Shown piece after piece: positions 7,079-16,171 of a stretch of 64,000 nucleotides of DNA. A program made the translations under genes and the position numbers. The stretch lies in assembly GCF_000821305.1 (NCBI RefSeq), contig NZ_CCXK01000014.1, positions 372,001-436,000 on the forward strand, written 5' to 3'. Below the pieces are notes generated by a model. It saw only the letters and a program-made list of their open reading frames with translations. It had not been told where the DNA came from and did no database searches. Within the stretch, counting starts at the first letter, position 1. Each line of letters starts with the position of its first letter. This stretch comes from Clostridium culturomicium (GTDB lineage Bacteria; Bacillota; Clostridia; Clostridiales; Clostridiaceae).

Positions 7079-7103
7079 AAAAAAGGACACCCTTACGGGT
7101 GCC
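7079..7103 (-). terminator. Rho-independent terminator of pyk
   Basis: On the minus strand GGCACCC-GTAA-GGGTGTCC is followed directly by TTTTTT. It lies about 115 bases past the pyruvate kinase stop, with no gene between. Confidence 0.85.
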
Positions 7104-7216
7104 AATAATGTATCAGTTGCCAAAAATGTCGCCATTACAATTTTTGTCCACTTGACCATCAATTATACACTTATTTTTAATTTTTTTCAAGTTTTCTGGA
7201 TTATTTTATAAACCAT

Positions 7217-8650
7217 TTAAATATTAGTATCCTCAATAATATGAACCTTCATCATATTTGTGCTTCCAGTATGATTTATTGGAATTCCTGCAACAATAAC
7301 TACTAAATCTCCATTTTCAACGTAATTTTCTTTTAATGCAATTTTTGAAGTTTTTTCAATTAAGTCATCAGTATCAACCACCTTTGGAATTATTACAGGT
7401 AAAACACCCCAGTTTAATGCTAAGCTTCTCGCAACCTTTTCATATGGAGTACATGCTAATATCATACACTCTGGTCTATACTTAGAAATTTGTCTAGCAG
7501 TTTGTCCGCTTTGAGTTGCTGTAATAATAGCAGGAACATTTAATTCCATAGCAGTACTACAAGTTGCTATACTTATTGCATCTGGAACATTTGAGCTATA
7601 ATTCTTTCTTCTCTTTTCAAAAATCTCCTTATAGCTTAAATATTCTTCAGCCTTAACAGCTATACGTGCCATTGTTTGTACAACTTCTATTGGATATTTA
7701 CCACTAGCAGTTTCTCCACTAAGCATTATTGCATCAGTACCATCAAAAATAGCATTAGCAACATCTGAAGCTTCAGCTCTAGTGGGTCTTGGATTTCTAA
7801 TCATAGAATCTAACATTTGAGTAGCTGTAATAACAGGCTTTCCAGCTTCATTACATTTTTCAATTATCATTTTCTGAACTATTGGAACTTCTTCTGTTGG
7901 TATTTCAACTCCAAGGTCTCCTCTAGCAACCATGATTCCATCAGAGTACTCTATGATTTCATCAATATTATCAACACCCTCTTGGTTTTCTATTTTAGAG
8001 AAAATTTGAATACCTTCTCCTCCATTTTTACTAAGAAGACTTCTTATATCAATAACGTCTGAACCCTTTCTAATAAAAGATGCAGCGACTATGTCAACCT
8101 CACACTCAATACCAAATAATAAATCTGCTATATCCTTTTCTGTTAAAGCAGGAAGGTTAAGCTTAACCCCAGGTACATTCATCCCTTTATGATTTCCAAT
8201 AACCCCTGTATTCTCAATAGTAGTTTTTATTATTGTTCCCTCTATAGCCTCTATTTTTAAAGCTACCAATCCATCATTAATTAAAAGTCTGTCTCCTGGT
8301 TTTACGTCTTTATATAAGCCTTTGTATGAGATAGAACATCTAGTTTCATCCCCAACTATATCTTCTCCACAATAAACGTCAAACTTACCGCCCTCTTGAA
8401 GCTCAACAGTTCCATTTTCAAAATTACCTGTTCTTATTTCAGGTCCTTTTGTATCAAGAAGAATTGCAATATGCCTTCCTAATTCTTTTCTTGCTTCTTT
8501 AACCATGTTGATTCTTCCTAAGTGTTCATCATGGCTTCCATGGGAAAAGTTCAATCTTGCAGCATTCATGCCACTTTCAATTAAACTTTTAATGATTTCC
8601 TTATCATTAGTAGTTGGACCCATGGTACATACTATTTTAGTTTTTTTCAT
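7217..8650 (-). CDS. pyk: Pyruvate kinase
   Basis: A 477-residue enzyme converting phosphoenolpyruvate and ADP to pyruvate and ATP in the last step of glycolysis. The barrel motifs are present: TKIVCTMGPTT at the N-terminus, NFSHG, LDTKGPEIRTG, the catalytic Lys in FSKIENQEG, the Mg2+-binding MVARGDLGVEIP, and the signature ATQMLDSM. The length is that of the classical enzyme, without the extra C-terminal PEP-utiliser-like domain of Bacillus pyruvate kinase. The ribosome binding site GAAGGAGAG precedes ATG 8650. It lies downstream of pfkA in the same orientation, the usual clostridial glycolytic pair. Confidence 0.97.
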   Translation of the reverse strand: MKKTKIVCTMGPTTNDKEIIKSLIESGMNAARLNFSHGSHDEHLGRINMVKEARKELGRHIAILLDTKGPEIRTGNFENGTVELQEGGKFDVYCGEDIVGDETRCSISYKGLYKDVKPGDRLLINDGLVALKIEAIEGTIIKTTIENTGVIGNHKGMNVPGVKLNLPALTEKDIADLLFGIECEVDIVAASFIRKGSDVIDIRSLLSKNGGEGIQIFSKIENQEGVDNIDEIIEYSDGIMVARGDLGVEIPTEEVPIVQKMIIEKCNEAGKPVITATQMLDSMIRNPRPTRAEASDVANAIFDGTDAIMLSGETASGKYPIEVVQTMARIAVKAEEYLSYKEIFEKRRKNYSSNVPDAISIATCSTAMELNVPAIITATQSGQTARQISKYRPECMILACTPYEKVARSLALNWGVLPVIIPKVVDTDDLIEKTSKIALKENYVENGDLVVIVAGIPINHTGSTNMMKVHIIEDTNI

Positions 8651-8689
8651 CTTGTTCTCTCCTTCGATTCGTACTAATTAAGCCGGCAT

Positions 8690-8775
8690 TCAAAAATGAC
8701 ACTCCCAATCTTTGATTTGGTCAGTGAAACTTTCACAAAATGCATGTTTTGATTCAATTGCCTGACTTACTCATT
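8690..8775. repeat. Dispersed intergenic repeat family 1, between pfkA and pyk
   Basis: This contains CACTCCCAATC-TTT-GATTTGG at 8702-8720, the complement of the CCAAATC-hairpin plus GGAGTG arrangement seen in other copies, and GACTTACTCATT, the complement of the GAGTAAG block. It is oriented opposite to the copies at 29.2 and 62.0 kb. Confidence 0.5.
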
Positions 8776-8776
8776 A

Positions 8777-8812
8777 AACACCCCACCTAACTGATATCAG
8801 GTGGAGTGTTTA
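8777..8812 (-). terminator. Hairpin downstream of pfkA
   Basis: AAACACCCCACCT and AGGTGGAGTGTTT form a 13-bp stem with one mismatch around a 10-base loop, about 20 bases past the pfkA stop. The T-tract on the minus strand is short (GTTTAAT), so it may be a partial terminator that lets some transcription reach pyk. Confidence 0.6.
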
Positions 8813-8832
8813 TATAATTTTAATTATCTCTA

Positions 8833-9792
8833 TTAATTTGAAAGGCTAATTGATAAATCAAATAACTCTTCATCAAATACCTTTGGTATTGCTAAAGCTT
8901 CCTTAATATCCATATCTATTATTTTATTATTTTTAATTCCTATAACTCTTGCACTTTTTCCTTCTAGTAATACTTCAACAGCTTTGTTTCCCATTCTTGA
9001 AGCCAAAATTCTGTCAGAAGCACTTGGACTTCCACCCCTTTGAATGTAGCCTAGTACAGTAGCTCTAGTTTCTATTGAAGTAATTTCTTCAATTTTTTTA
9101 GCTAACTTTTGAGCTCCACCTACACCTTCTGCTAATATAATTATGTTATGAAGCTTGCCACTTCTTTTTCCATTGAAAATATTTTCACAGATATCCTCTA
9201 CTGTAAATGGCTTTTCTGGGACAACAACATATTCTGCTCCACCTGCTATTCCTGAATATATAGCTAAGTCACCACAGTTTCTTCCCATTACTTCAATAAC
9301 ACTTACTCTTTCATGAGAACTTGATGTGTCTCTTATTTTGTTAATAGCATCAATAGCTGTATTTAAAGCTGTATCAAATCCAACAGTATAATCAGTATAT
9401 GCTAAATCATTATCTATTGTTCCTGGAATTCCTATAGTTGGCACTCCTAAGTCACTTAATAAATCTGCTCCATGGAATGAACCATCTCCGCCTATTACTA
9501 TTATTCCATCTATTTTTAGAACCTTTATAACATTGAGAGCTTTTTGTCTGCCCTCAGGAGTTTTGAATTCTTCACTTCTTGCAGTTCTTAATATAGTTCC
9601 ACCTCTTTGAATTATATCTGAAACCGAATGTTTATCCATTTCAAAGATTTCTCCACTGATAAGACCATTATATCCTCTGTGAACACCATATACCTTAAGC
9701 CCTTTTTCTATCCCTGTTCTTACAACCGCTCTTATAGCTGCATTCATCGCTGGTGAATCTCCACCACTTGTTAGTACTGCAATTCTCTTCAT
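8833..9792 (-). CDS. pfkA: ATP-dependent 6-phosphofructokinase
   Basis: The start is placed at ATG 9792 behind AGGGGGT, giving 319 residues, the standard length of bacterial PfkA; an upstream in-frame ATG has no ribosome binding site. It phosphorylates fructose 6-phosphate. Motifs: AVLTSGGDSPAMNAAIRAVV at the ATP site, GGDGSF, the catalytic GTIDNDL, MGRNCGDLA and the substrate-site arginine in RATVLGYIQRGG. It is probably allosterically controlled as in Bacillus PfkA, but that is family knowledge. It lies upstream of pyk with a hairpin between them. Confidence 0.97.
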   Translation of the reverse strand: MKRIAVLTSGGDSPAMNAAIRAVVRTGIEKGLKVYGVHRGYNGLISGEIFEMDKHSVSDIIQRGGTILRTARSEEFKTPEGRQKALNVIKVLKIDGIIVIGGDGSFHGADLLSDLGVPTIGIPGTIDNDLAYTDYTVGFDTALNTAIDAINKIRDTSSSHERVSVIEVMGRNCGDLAIYSGIAGGAEYVVVPEKPFTVEDICENIFNGKRSGKLHNIIILAEGVGGAQKLAKKIEEITSIETRATVLGYIQRGGSPSASDRILASRMGNKAVEVLLEGKSARVIGIKNNKIIDMDIKEALAIPKVFDEELFDLSISLSN

Positions 9793-10140
9793 ATTATTAC
9801 CCCCTAGGATTTTATAGTATATCATCTCTAGAATTTTATGCTTCCTCTACTTGTCCCTTAATAAACGCAGAAACAAATAGTATAACACATATATATTCTA
9901 ATATTTTGAATTGTTACTTGCAACAGAATATACTGACATTTAACATTCAAATAACAATAATTCCCATTGAATATTATAATTACACCATAATTTTATTCTA
10001 CCCATTTTTAATTTAAAGCCTTGATTAAAAAATATTTTAAGTTGAAATTTCCTTGGTAGCATTACCTATATTTTACCTCAAAATTCTCCATAAAACCACC
10101 GATTAGTTTTAAAATTTTAAATTATCACAAAATATCCATA
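9793..10140. other. Intergenic region upstream of pfkA, no gene seen
   Basis: About 350 bases of very A/T-rich sequence between pfkA and the lysS terminator. On the minus strand TGTGTTATACT near 9880 could be an extended -10 element for pfkA, but no convincing -35 was found. The rightward frame at 9753-10016 lacks a ribosome binding site and is mostly hydrophobic low-complexity sequence. Confidence 0.4.
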
Positions 10141-10142
10141 AA

Positions 10143-10177
10143 AAAACATCTTCAAAATAATATTTTGAAGATGTTTT
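10143..10177 (-). terminator. Terminator of lysS
   Basis: A perfect 16-bp stem, AAAACATCTTCAAAAT with its complement, around a 3-base loop, starting 14 bases past the lysS stop and followed by a T run on the minus strand. Confidence 0.8.
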
Positions 10178-10191
10178 AAAAATAAAATTTA

Positions 10192-11712
10192 TTATCTTTT
10201 TACAAGTGGAAATGCTATTACATCTCTTATTGAGGAAGAATTCGTAAGGAACATCATCATTCTATCAATTCCTATTCCAAGTCCGCCTGTTGGAGGCATC
10301 GCCACGTCTATTGCCACTGCAAACTCTTCATCCATTGGACTTGCAGTTTCAAATCCAGCTCTCAATTTATCTGCCTGCTCGTGTAGCAAAATTCTTTGTC
10401 TTAACGGGTTATTTAATTCTGAATAAGCATTACCAAGCTCAACTCCAAATGCATAAGGCTCAAATCTTTCAATTAATTCTTCATTTTCTCTATGAACTTT
10501 ACATAATGGTGAAGAATCTAGTGGGAAGTCTATTACAAAAGTTGGCTCTATTAATTTGCTCTCACTGTATGCCTCAAATAAAGTTAAAATTAAATCTCCT
10601 TTATTTGCTTCTTGCAAATCAAAGCCTTCTGCTATTTCTTCCATTAATAAACTCTTTTCCTCAACTAAAGTTACAATTTCATCTCTAGTTAATCTTTCCA
10701 CATCAATTCCTGTATCCCTAAGGACTAAATTACACATGGTTTCTCTTTTCCAAGGTGCTTTAAAGTCTATTTCCATACCATCATACACCGCTTTGGTTGT
10801 GCCTTTTACTTTTAGGAATACATCTTCATAAAGATCTTCCATAAGTCTCATCATATCATTGTAATCAGCATAAGCCATGTAGCATTCAAATAAAGTAAAC
10901 TCTGGATAGTGAGTTCTATCTATCCCTTCATTTCTAAAAGAACGTCCCATGCTGAATACTCTGTCGATACCACCAACAATAAGTCTTTTTAAATATAACT
11001 CCGGAGATACATTCATGAACACTTCGCAATCGATGGCATTTACCTTTGTTATAAATGGCTTTGCTTCCCCTCCACCATATTTAGTATCTAAAATTGGTGT
11101 ATCCATCTCCATAAAACCTCTTGAAGTCATGAACTCTCGTATTGCAAACATGGCTCTTGATCTATTCATAAATCTTTCTCTTACCTCTTGATTCATTATC
11201 ATATCTAGGGATCTATGTCTTAATCTTAAATCCGCATCCTGAATTCCATGATACTTTTCTGGCAGTGGTCTGATGGATTTTGAAAGTATTGTAATGCTTG
11301 AAGCCTTAACTGTTGTTTCATTAGTTTTTGTTCTAAACACAGTTCCTTCAACACCAATTATATCTCCTGTATCTAAAAGCTTTATAACCTCATAAGCTTC
11401 TTCACCTATATCATTTTTACTGATATAAACTTGAATATTGCCGTCTTGATCACTCAAATTTAGGAAGGTAACCTTCCCCATTCTTCTAAGTAGCATTATT
11501 CTTCCTGCAATTGTGAAGCTCTCCTCTGGATTTATATTTTCAAAATTATTTAGTATATAAGTTGAAGTAGAATTTGGATTAAATGTATAAGGATATGCAT
11601 TAATTCCTCTATCTAAAATTCCATTTAATTTCTTAATTCTCTCCACATTAAATTCATTTGCATCCTGCATTATTTCTTGTAAATTTTTAAGCTCTGCATA
11701 ATTATTGTACAT
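10192..11712 (-). CDS. lysS: Lysyl-tRNA synthetase, class II
   Basis: The start is placed at ATG 11712 behind AAAGGTGG, giving 506 residues. It charges tRNA-Lys with lysine. An N-terminal OB-fold anticodon-binding domain (about 70-170; FTIAGRIMLLRRMGKVTF) precedes the class II catalytic core, with motif 2 (FRNEGIDRTHYPEFT) and motif 3 (GLGIGIDRMMMFL). The extreme N-terminus (MYNNYAELKNLQEIMQDANE) differs from the usual clostridial LysS, and the gene is not next to greA but stands alone behind a T-box. Both suggest a second, lysine-regulated LysRS. Whether another copy exists cannot be seen here. Confidence 0.93.
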   Translation of the reverse strand: MYNNYAELKNLQEIMQDANEFNVERIKKLNGILDRGINAYPYTFNPNSTSTYILNNFENINPEESFTIAGRIMLLRRMGKVTFLNLSDQDGNIQVYISKNDIGEEAYEVIKLLDTGDIIGVEGTVFRTKTNETTVKASSITILSKSIRPLPEKYHGIQDADLRLRHRSLDMIMNQEVRERFMNRSRAMFAIREFMTSRGFMEMDTPILDTKYGGGEAKPFITKVNAIDCEVFMNVSPELYLKRLIVGGIDRVFSMGRSFRNEGIDRTHYPEFTLFECYMAYADYNDMMRLMEDLYEDVFLKVKGTTKAVYDGMEIDFKAPWKRETMCNLVLRDTGIDVERLTRDEIVTLVEEKSLLMEEIAEGFDLQEANKGDLILTLFEAYSESKLIEPTFVIDFPLDSSPLCKVHRENEELIERFEPYAFGVELGNAYSELNNPLRQRILLHEQADKLRAGFETASPMDEEFAVAIDVAMPPTGGLGIGIDRMMMFLTNSSSIRDVIAFPLVKR

Positions 11713-11827
11713 GATAGTACCACCTTTCAATTTCTTTAAGTTGTTAACTTAGTTTTTAACTTTCTTTACTCTCCATATTTTTAATTAACCTCTACCTTCA
11801 TAAGGCTAAATAGAGTATTAATTGCAA

Positions 11828-12145
11828 CAAAAAAACTCTCACCTCCCAAGACTAAGTCTTGGGGACGAGAGTTACTAAGTTCAACTTCCGTGGTACCACC
11901 CCATTTTATCAATATGTCACCATATTGACCTTTTCAAGTACGGCTTTTATCACAGGCTTCTTTACCCGAAACCCCTGTACGTAATTCAATAAAATTAAAT
12001 TACCAGGTTATTAAAAGATTATACTCTATCTCTATAACGGGAGCACCCGTTGCATCATCCCCTTAACGGTTCAATGCACAACTCCAAGGCTTTATTCATC
12101 AAAATACTTTTCGCTTCATCTCACCAACCGAAAGCTCTCTGTAAA
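11828..12145 (-). promoter_or_regulatory. T-box riboswitch leader of lysS
   Basis: On the minus strand the leader begins near 12,140 with AGAGAGCTTTCGGTTGGTGAGA, the normal start of T-box stem I. It contains GATGAATAAAGCC near 12,088-12,100, where the AAAG would read as a lysine codon in either register. The conserved T-box sequence GGGTGGTACCACGG is at about 11,888-11,901. It ends in a terminator stem (11,834-11,873) followed by a T run. Uncharged tRNA-Lys should stabilise the antiterminator and switch on lysS. The T-box identity is firm; the lysine specifier is inferred and fits the downstream gene. Confidence 0.92.
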
Positions 12146-12248
12146 AAAATTTAGATTGACTACTGTTCTCTTCATAGTTTTATGATGCCATTTTACTACT
12201 TCTTTTTTTAATTTTCAATAATTTTATTCAGAATTTTAATTTTTTATC

Positions 12249-14174
12249 CTATATTGTTACAGCTAAATTAAAGCCGTCTCTTACAGCATCTCCAATTAAT
12301 CTCACATTGTCCATCTTGCAGTCTCCAATTAAATAATGGTTAATGCCAGCTTTAGTAAGTTCCTTTGATAACGTCTTATCTGGCTTAGCTCCAATTGCAA
12401 CCACCACCATGTCACATGGCATTTCTTTTATCTCTTCTCCATACTGAACCTTAATGTGATCTTTTTCTATTGATAAAAGTTTATGAGATTTGAAAATCTC
12501 TATGTTATGATCTTGAAGATTTTTCATCATAACCTTAATATTAGATACATTTTCTCCATTTAATATCTTATCACTTAATTCAACCACAAAGGCTTCCTTA
12601 TTCTTTTCTCCAATATATTCAGCAGTTTCAATACCAACGAATCCAGCTCCTATTACTGCAATTTTACCTTTTAGCTCTTCTTTTCCACTTAGAATTTCCC
12701 AAGCTGATACAACCTTCATATTATCCATACCATTAAATTTAGGCATAAACTCAGTTGCTCCTGTTGCTATTATTACTTCATCGCAATTTAATTCTTTTAT
12801 AATCTCAACAGTTGCTGCTGTGCCTGTTCTAACTTCAATATTAAGACGCTTTAGCTTTTTCAAATAGTACTCCATTAATCTTTCCATTTCAGACTTATTG
12901 GGAGGAGCCATAGCAATATTTAGTTGTCCAAATAGCTTCTCTTCTTTTTCAAGCAATATTACAGTATGTCCTCTTTCAGCTGCTGTACAAGCTGCTTCAA
13001 TTCCAGCCACACCGCCACCTACAACTACTATTTTCTTTTTACTTTCTGCTTCAGTTATTATAACTTCCTTTTCTAAACCATTATTTGGATTTATTGAGCA
13101 TTCAATACTTCCATGAGCAAGAAGCTTGTCTGTACATCCCTTATTACACATAATACAGTATCTTATTTCATCTTCTCTTCCCTCTTGAACCTTTACCGGC
13201 CAATCAGGGTCTGCTACTAATTGTCTTCCTAAGGCAACAATATCAGCTTTACCTTCTTCTAATATTTCCTTAACCATTGAAGGTCTTAATATTCTTCCAA
13301 CACAGCTTACTGGAACTGTGGCAACAGATTTTATTGCCTCTGATAAATCTAAGAAGCATCCATAAGGCTCCATGCCCATACCAGGTATAGTGTTGATTAG
13401 TTCCCCATGGTTAGCAAGAGCTACATGGAAAGAGTTAACTCCTTTTTCTTCAAGCCACCTCACTAATACTTTTGCTTCTTCTAAAGTTGGGCCTCCAAAA
13501 CCTTTTCTTGGATTCATTCTGATAATAGACATTTTATACTCTATCGGCATATCTGGTAATGATGCTCTAAGCTTATCCATTACCTCTAAAACAAATCTTG
13601 CTCTATTTTCAAAGGATCCACCATATTCGTCAGTTCTTTTATTTAAGATTGGAGAACAAAACATTCCAATCAATCTATCTCCATGTAATTGCAAAATATC
13701 ATAACCTGCTTTTTTTGCTCTTACTGCTACATCTACAATTAAATTTTGTATCTTTTCTATTCCTTCTTTATCTACTTCATTAACAAATTCATTAAATAAT
13801 CTATTATATAGCTTCATAGCTGTAGGCATCCCCTTAGCTTTCATCTCATTAACTATTATATCTGGATCTACCTCTGGATAAAATATCTGAGCAGCTATCT
13901 TACTTCCCTCTTTATGCACCGCATCTGTTAAACTCTTATGTCCTTCAATTAATCCATCATGATGAAGTGTTGGTGTTTTTGAAAAAGCTGAAACTGCTGA
14001 AACATCCCCAATTACAATCAATCCAGCTCCACCTTTTGCAATACCTCTGTAAAACTCTATAGACTTTGGAGTAATAACTCCACCTCTCTCCTCAAATGAA
14101 GTAGTTAATGGTGGAAACATAATTCTATTTTTTAGCTCCACATTCCCAATTTTTATTGGCGTAAAAATATTCAT
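12249..14174 (-). CDS. NADH:flavin oxidoreductase (old yellow enzyme / 2,4-dienoyl-CoA or enoate reductase family)
   Basis: The start is placed at ATG 14174 behind AGGAGAGGG, giving 641 residues. An N-terminal FMN-binding TIM barrel (MNIFTPIKIGNVELKNRIMF, then SPILNKRTDEYGGSFENRARF) covers about 1-330. A 4Fe-4S site follows (CIMCNKGC, then a Cys in ECSINPNNG). The C-terminal half binds FAD and NAD(P)H (VVVGGGVAGIEAA; GAGFVGIETAEYIGE). This is the architecture of FadH, BaiCD and clostridial enoate reductases, which reduce activated C=C bonds; the true substrate is unknown. It diverges from a MarR-type gene, and two identical-format palindromes lie in the shared promoter region, so substrate-induced derepression is likely. 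Confidence 0.88.
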   Translation of the reverse strand: MNIFTPIKIGNVELKNRIMFPPLTTSFEERGGVITPKSIEFYRGIAKGGAGLIVIGDVSAVSAFSKTPTLHHDGLIEGHKSLTDAVHKEGSKIAAQIFYPEVDPDIIVNEMKAKGMPTAMKLYNRLFNEFVNEVDKEGIEKIQNLIVDVAVRAKKAGYDILQLHGDRLIGMFCSPILNKRTDEYGGSFENRARFVLEVMDKLRASLPDMPIEYKMSIIRMNPRKGFGGPTLEEAKVLVRWLEEKGVNSFHVALANHGELINTIPGMGMEPYGCFLDLSEAIKSVATVPVSCVGRILRPSMVKEILEEGKADIVALGRQLVADPDWPVKVQEGREDEIRYCIMCNKGCTDKLLAHGSIECSINPNNGLEKEVIITEAESKKKIVVVGGGVAGIEAACTAAERGHTVILLEKEEKLFGQLNIAMAPPNKSEMERLMEYYLKKLKRLNIEVRTGTAATVEIIKELNCDEVIIATGATEFMPKFNGMDNMKVVSAWEILSGKEELKGKIAVIGAGFVGIETAEYIGEKNKEAFVVELSDKILNGENVSNIKVMMKNLQDHNIEIFKSHKLLSIEKDHIKVQYGEEIKEMPCDMVVVAIGAKPDKTLSKELTKAGINHYLIGDCKMDNVRLIGDAVRDGFNLAVTI

Positions 14175-14197
14175 AAAACCCTCTCCTACCAAATTTT

Positions 14198-14216
14198 TAT
14201 TTCAAAAACTGAAATA
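14198..14216. promoter_or_regulatory. Palindromic operator 1, TATTTCA-N5-TGAAATA
   Basis: A perfect 7-bp inverted repeat with a 5-base spacer, about 25 bases upstream of the oxidoreductase ATG and downstream of its probable -10 (TGCTACAAT, near 14,228-14,236 on the minus strand). It is a probable binding site for the divergent MarR protein. Confidence 0.65.
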
Positions 14217-14236
14217 TTAATTTTATTGTAGCACAT

Positions 14237-14255
14237 TATTTCAATTTGTGAAATA
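14237..14255. promoter_or_regulatory. Palindromic operator 2, TATTTCA-N5-TGAAATA
   Basis: The arms and spacer length are identical to operator 1, with centres 39 bases apart. It overlaps the -35/spacer region of the probable leftward promoter (TTTCAC, 17 bases, TACAAT). Together the two sites bracket that promoter. A single TGAAATA half-site also lies near 14,303, close to the MarR gene start. Confidence 0.65.
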
Positions 14256-14330
14256 TATCTCTGAATTTTTAATCTAAACTTATGTTATAATTTTTATATA
14301 ATATGAAATATCTATTATGGAGGACTACTT

Positions 14331-14804
14331 ATGCTTATAAATAAATTAATAGACATGCATTTCGATGATAATAAAAAATATAAAGATTGGTTTGGAAAAT
14401 CCTTTAATATTAATTACCAATCTATTTCTCTAAAAAAAGAAGAAAAGGGTGTTTTATACTACCTATATAAATATGGAGAAAGCTCAATGGGTGACATCAC
14501 CGTATCCTTTGACTTCGCCCATAGTACAACGAACTATGTAATAAAAAATCTTGAATCAAAGGAATTAGTTTATATAACTCCTTCAAAAAATGATAATAGA
14601 GTTCGCTTAATAAACCTGACTCAAAAAGGCCAAGATTTATTAATTCTATTAATGGAGCAATTAGAAAAAGTATCTTTAAAAATCATCTTAGATTTATTCC
14701 CAATGGTTAGTGATAACTTTAAAGAGGATCTTAGTGAAGAAGAACTTAATCTTTTAGAAAAGTTGCTGACAAAAATAAATTCATCTATAGAAAATATAAA
14801 ATAA
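14331..14804 (+). CDS. MarR-family transcriptional regulator
   Basis: A 157-residue protein with the winged-helix fold of MarR regulators: GVLYYLYKYGESSMGDITVS, recognition helix AHSTTNYVIKNLESKELV, and wing DNRVRLINLTQKGQDLL. The ATG at 14331 follows GGAGG. It is divergent from the flavin oxidoreductase and separated by 156 bases holding two palindromes of MarR-site size. It probably represses both genes until a ligand, perhaps an electrophile or unsaturated acid, binds. The ligand is speculation. Confidence 0.87.
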   Translation: MLINKLIDMHFDDNKKYKDWFGKSFNINYQSISLKKEEKGVLYYLYKYGESSMGDITVSFDFAHSTTNYVIKNLESKELVYITPSKNDNRVRLINLTQKGQDLLILLMEQLEKVSLKIILDLFPMVSDNFKEDLSEEELNLLEKLLTKINSSIENIK

Positions 14805-14840
14805 ATTTATCTCTGGTATGGTTCACCTCAACGAAAAAAT

Positions 14841-14864
14841 AACAGGCTGTATTTCAAGCCTGTT
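14841..14864. terminator. Shared terminator between convergent genes
   Basis: AACAGGCT and AGCCTGTT form an 8-bp stem around an 8-base loop. It is followed by ATTTTTT on the minus strand and by an A/T-rich stretch on the plus strand, between the MarR gene and the leftward XRE regulator. Confidence 0.75.
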
Positions 14865-14869
14865 TAATA

Positions 14870-15421
14870 TTATTCTTCATTAATTTTTACTCTTAACATT
14901 TTGTTTTTAACTCTAACTGCATATTTTAACTCATATGCAGGTGCACCATTACTAATGGCTTTTGCAATTTCATCCATCTCTCTTTTAATATCTTCCTCAT
15001 CAGCATACCAACCAAGTACAATTGATTTTTCTCCCCAAAACGCTCCACTATTAACACCAATCAACCAATATTTAGGTTCATCATCTTGTGGTTTATACAT
15101 TACACTAGAAGCTAAAACCTTATAGCAATTTACGATTGTTTTTCCATCATAGGACTTAATAGTGATTTTTCCTGTTGATACAATTATATTGTTAGATGAG
15201 GGTATATCCTTTTCAGTATGCTTTGCCTCCCCTAACATTAAATAGTCTAAAGACACATTAAGCTCCTTTGAAAGTATAAGCAACTTCTCCATCTCAGGAT
15301 AACCAGTACCTTGTTCCCATGTAGAAACTGCTTGACGACTTACGCCCATTATTTCTGCCAATTCTTCCTGTGATATATTTCTTTCTTTTCTCATTAACCT
15401 TAGATTTTCTGAAAAACTCAT
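14870..15421 (-). CDS. XRE-family regulator with C-terminal accessory domain
   Basis: A 183-residue protein. The N-terminal HTH_3 domain is at 6-61 (LRLMRKERNISQEELAEIMG, then SRQAVSTWEQGTGYPEMEKL). The C-terminal ~110 residues form an unrecognised, beta-rich domain (YWLIGVNSGAFWGEKSIVLG). The ATG at 15421 follows AGAGG. It is divergent from the decayed membrane-protein genes starting at 15668. The 246-base gap holds GCAAC-TTGAG-GTTGC (15,505-15,519), a possible operator. It may once have regulated the neighbouring, now broken, genes. Confidence 0.8.
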   Translation of the reverse strand: MSFSENLRLMRKERNISQEELAEIMGVSRQAVSTWEQGTGYPEMEKLLILSKELNVSLDYLMLGEAKHTEKDIPSSNNIIVSTGKITIKSYDGKTIVNCYKVLASSVMYKPQDDEPKYWLIGVNSGAFWGEKSIVLGWYADEEDIKREMDEIAKAISNGAPAYELKYAVRVKNKMLRVKINEE

Positions 15422-15667
15422 ATTTTAACCTCTTTTCATTTTTATTATGTTTAAATTCTAATATTTTTTTACCATAATAAACACCAACTTACATTTGCAA
15501 ATGCGCAACTTGAGGTTGCACTTAATAAAATTTAGATCTAAAGAATAATTCTTCTCAACCTAGTATTTTATCAGTCGCTTTTTGCAAGTTTATAATGTAA
15601 TCCATGTCTCATTGTAAATATATGTTATAATATACAATATATCAAACATTTTGAAAGGAGCTTTCAC

Positions 15668-16169
15668 ATGTTCAATTATAAATTTGTTAAAACCCCTTGG
15701 ATTTGTAATCACCATGCAAAATATCTTAGAAAATATTTTCTAACTTATAATGCTCTTATGCTTGCTATAGCTGATATCATTATTTTTCTTTTTTCCTATA
15801 TCATAATATCACTTAATAAATTTACTGAATTAAATGTCCACCTTAATACTTATTACACTTATATTAGAAGGTGTTATTTTTATATTTGCCTCCACCCCAG
15901 AAATAAAAAAATCCTTAGATGATTTAAGAGATTCAGCACTTACACTTTCCTTTGATGAATACGGGATTCATATAAATTCTGAAGGTATCATTAGACATAT
16001 CCAATAGGATGGTATTAGAGGAGTTCGATCTAGTAAAGAGGAGTTAGCCTTATATTATAAAATAAACGGGGTATCAAGTAATGGGTTTTACTTTAGATTC
16101 TTTGAAGCTTCCAGAGAAGATATCCTGAAAGAAATTGAAAAATACACAAAGGTTAGGAGGGTTGACTAA
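15668..16169 (+). pseudogene. Broken YcxB-like membrane protein gene
   Basis: ATG 15668, behind AAAGGAG, opens a frame coding for a basic N-terminus (KTPWICNHHAKYLRKYF) and one transmembrane helix (ADIIIFLFSYIIIS). Near 15,836-15,842 the reading frame shifts. In the new frame a second helix (ITLILEGVIFIFAST) and a domain DLRDSALTLSFDEYGIHINS continue to a TAG at 16,005-16,007. That TAG stands where a Trp codon would fit (HIQ-stop-DGIRGVR). The frame then reads on to TAA 16,167-16,169. One frameshift plus one nonsense change in an otherwise continuous two-helix plus YcxB-type domain protein indicates decay. The family name is by resemblance. Confidence 0.7.
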
Positions 16170-16171
16170 AG

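Noticed and set aside
10290..10688. Rightward frame of 132 codons inside lysS
   Set aside because: It lies wholly within a well-conserved gene on the other strand, has no ribosome binding site and gives a low-complexity Leu/Gln-rich product.
11828..12145. Reading the lysS leader as an L-box (lysine riboswitch)
   Set aside because: The GGGTGGTACCACGG core and stem I start are diagnostic of a T-box; L-box features were not seen.
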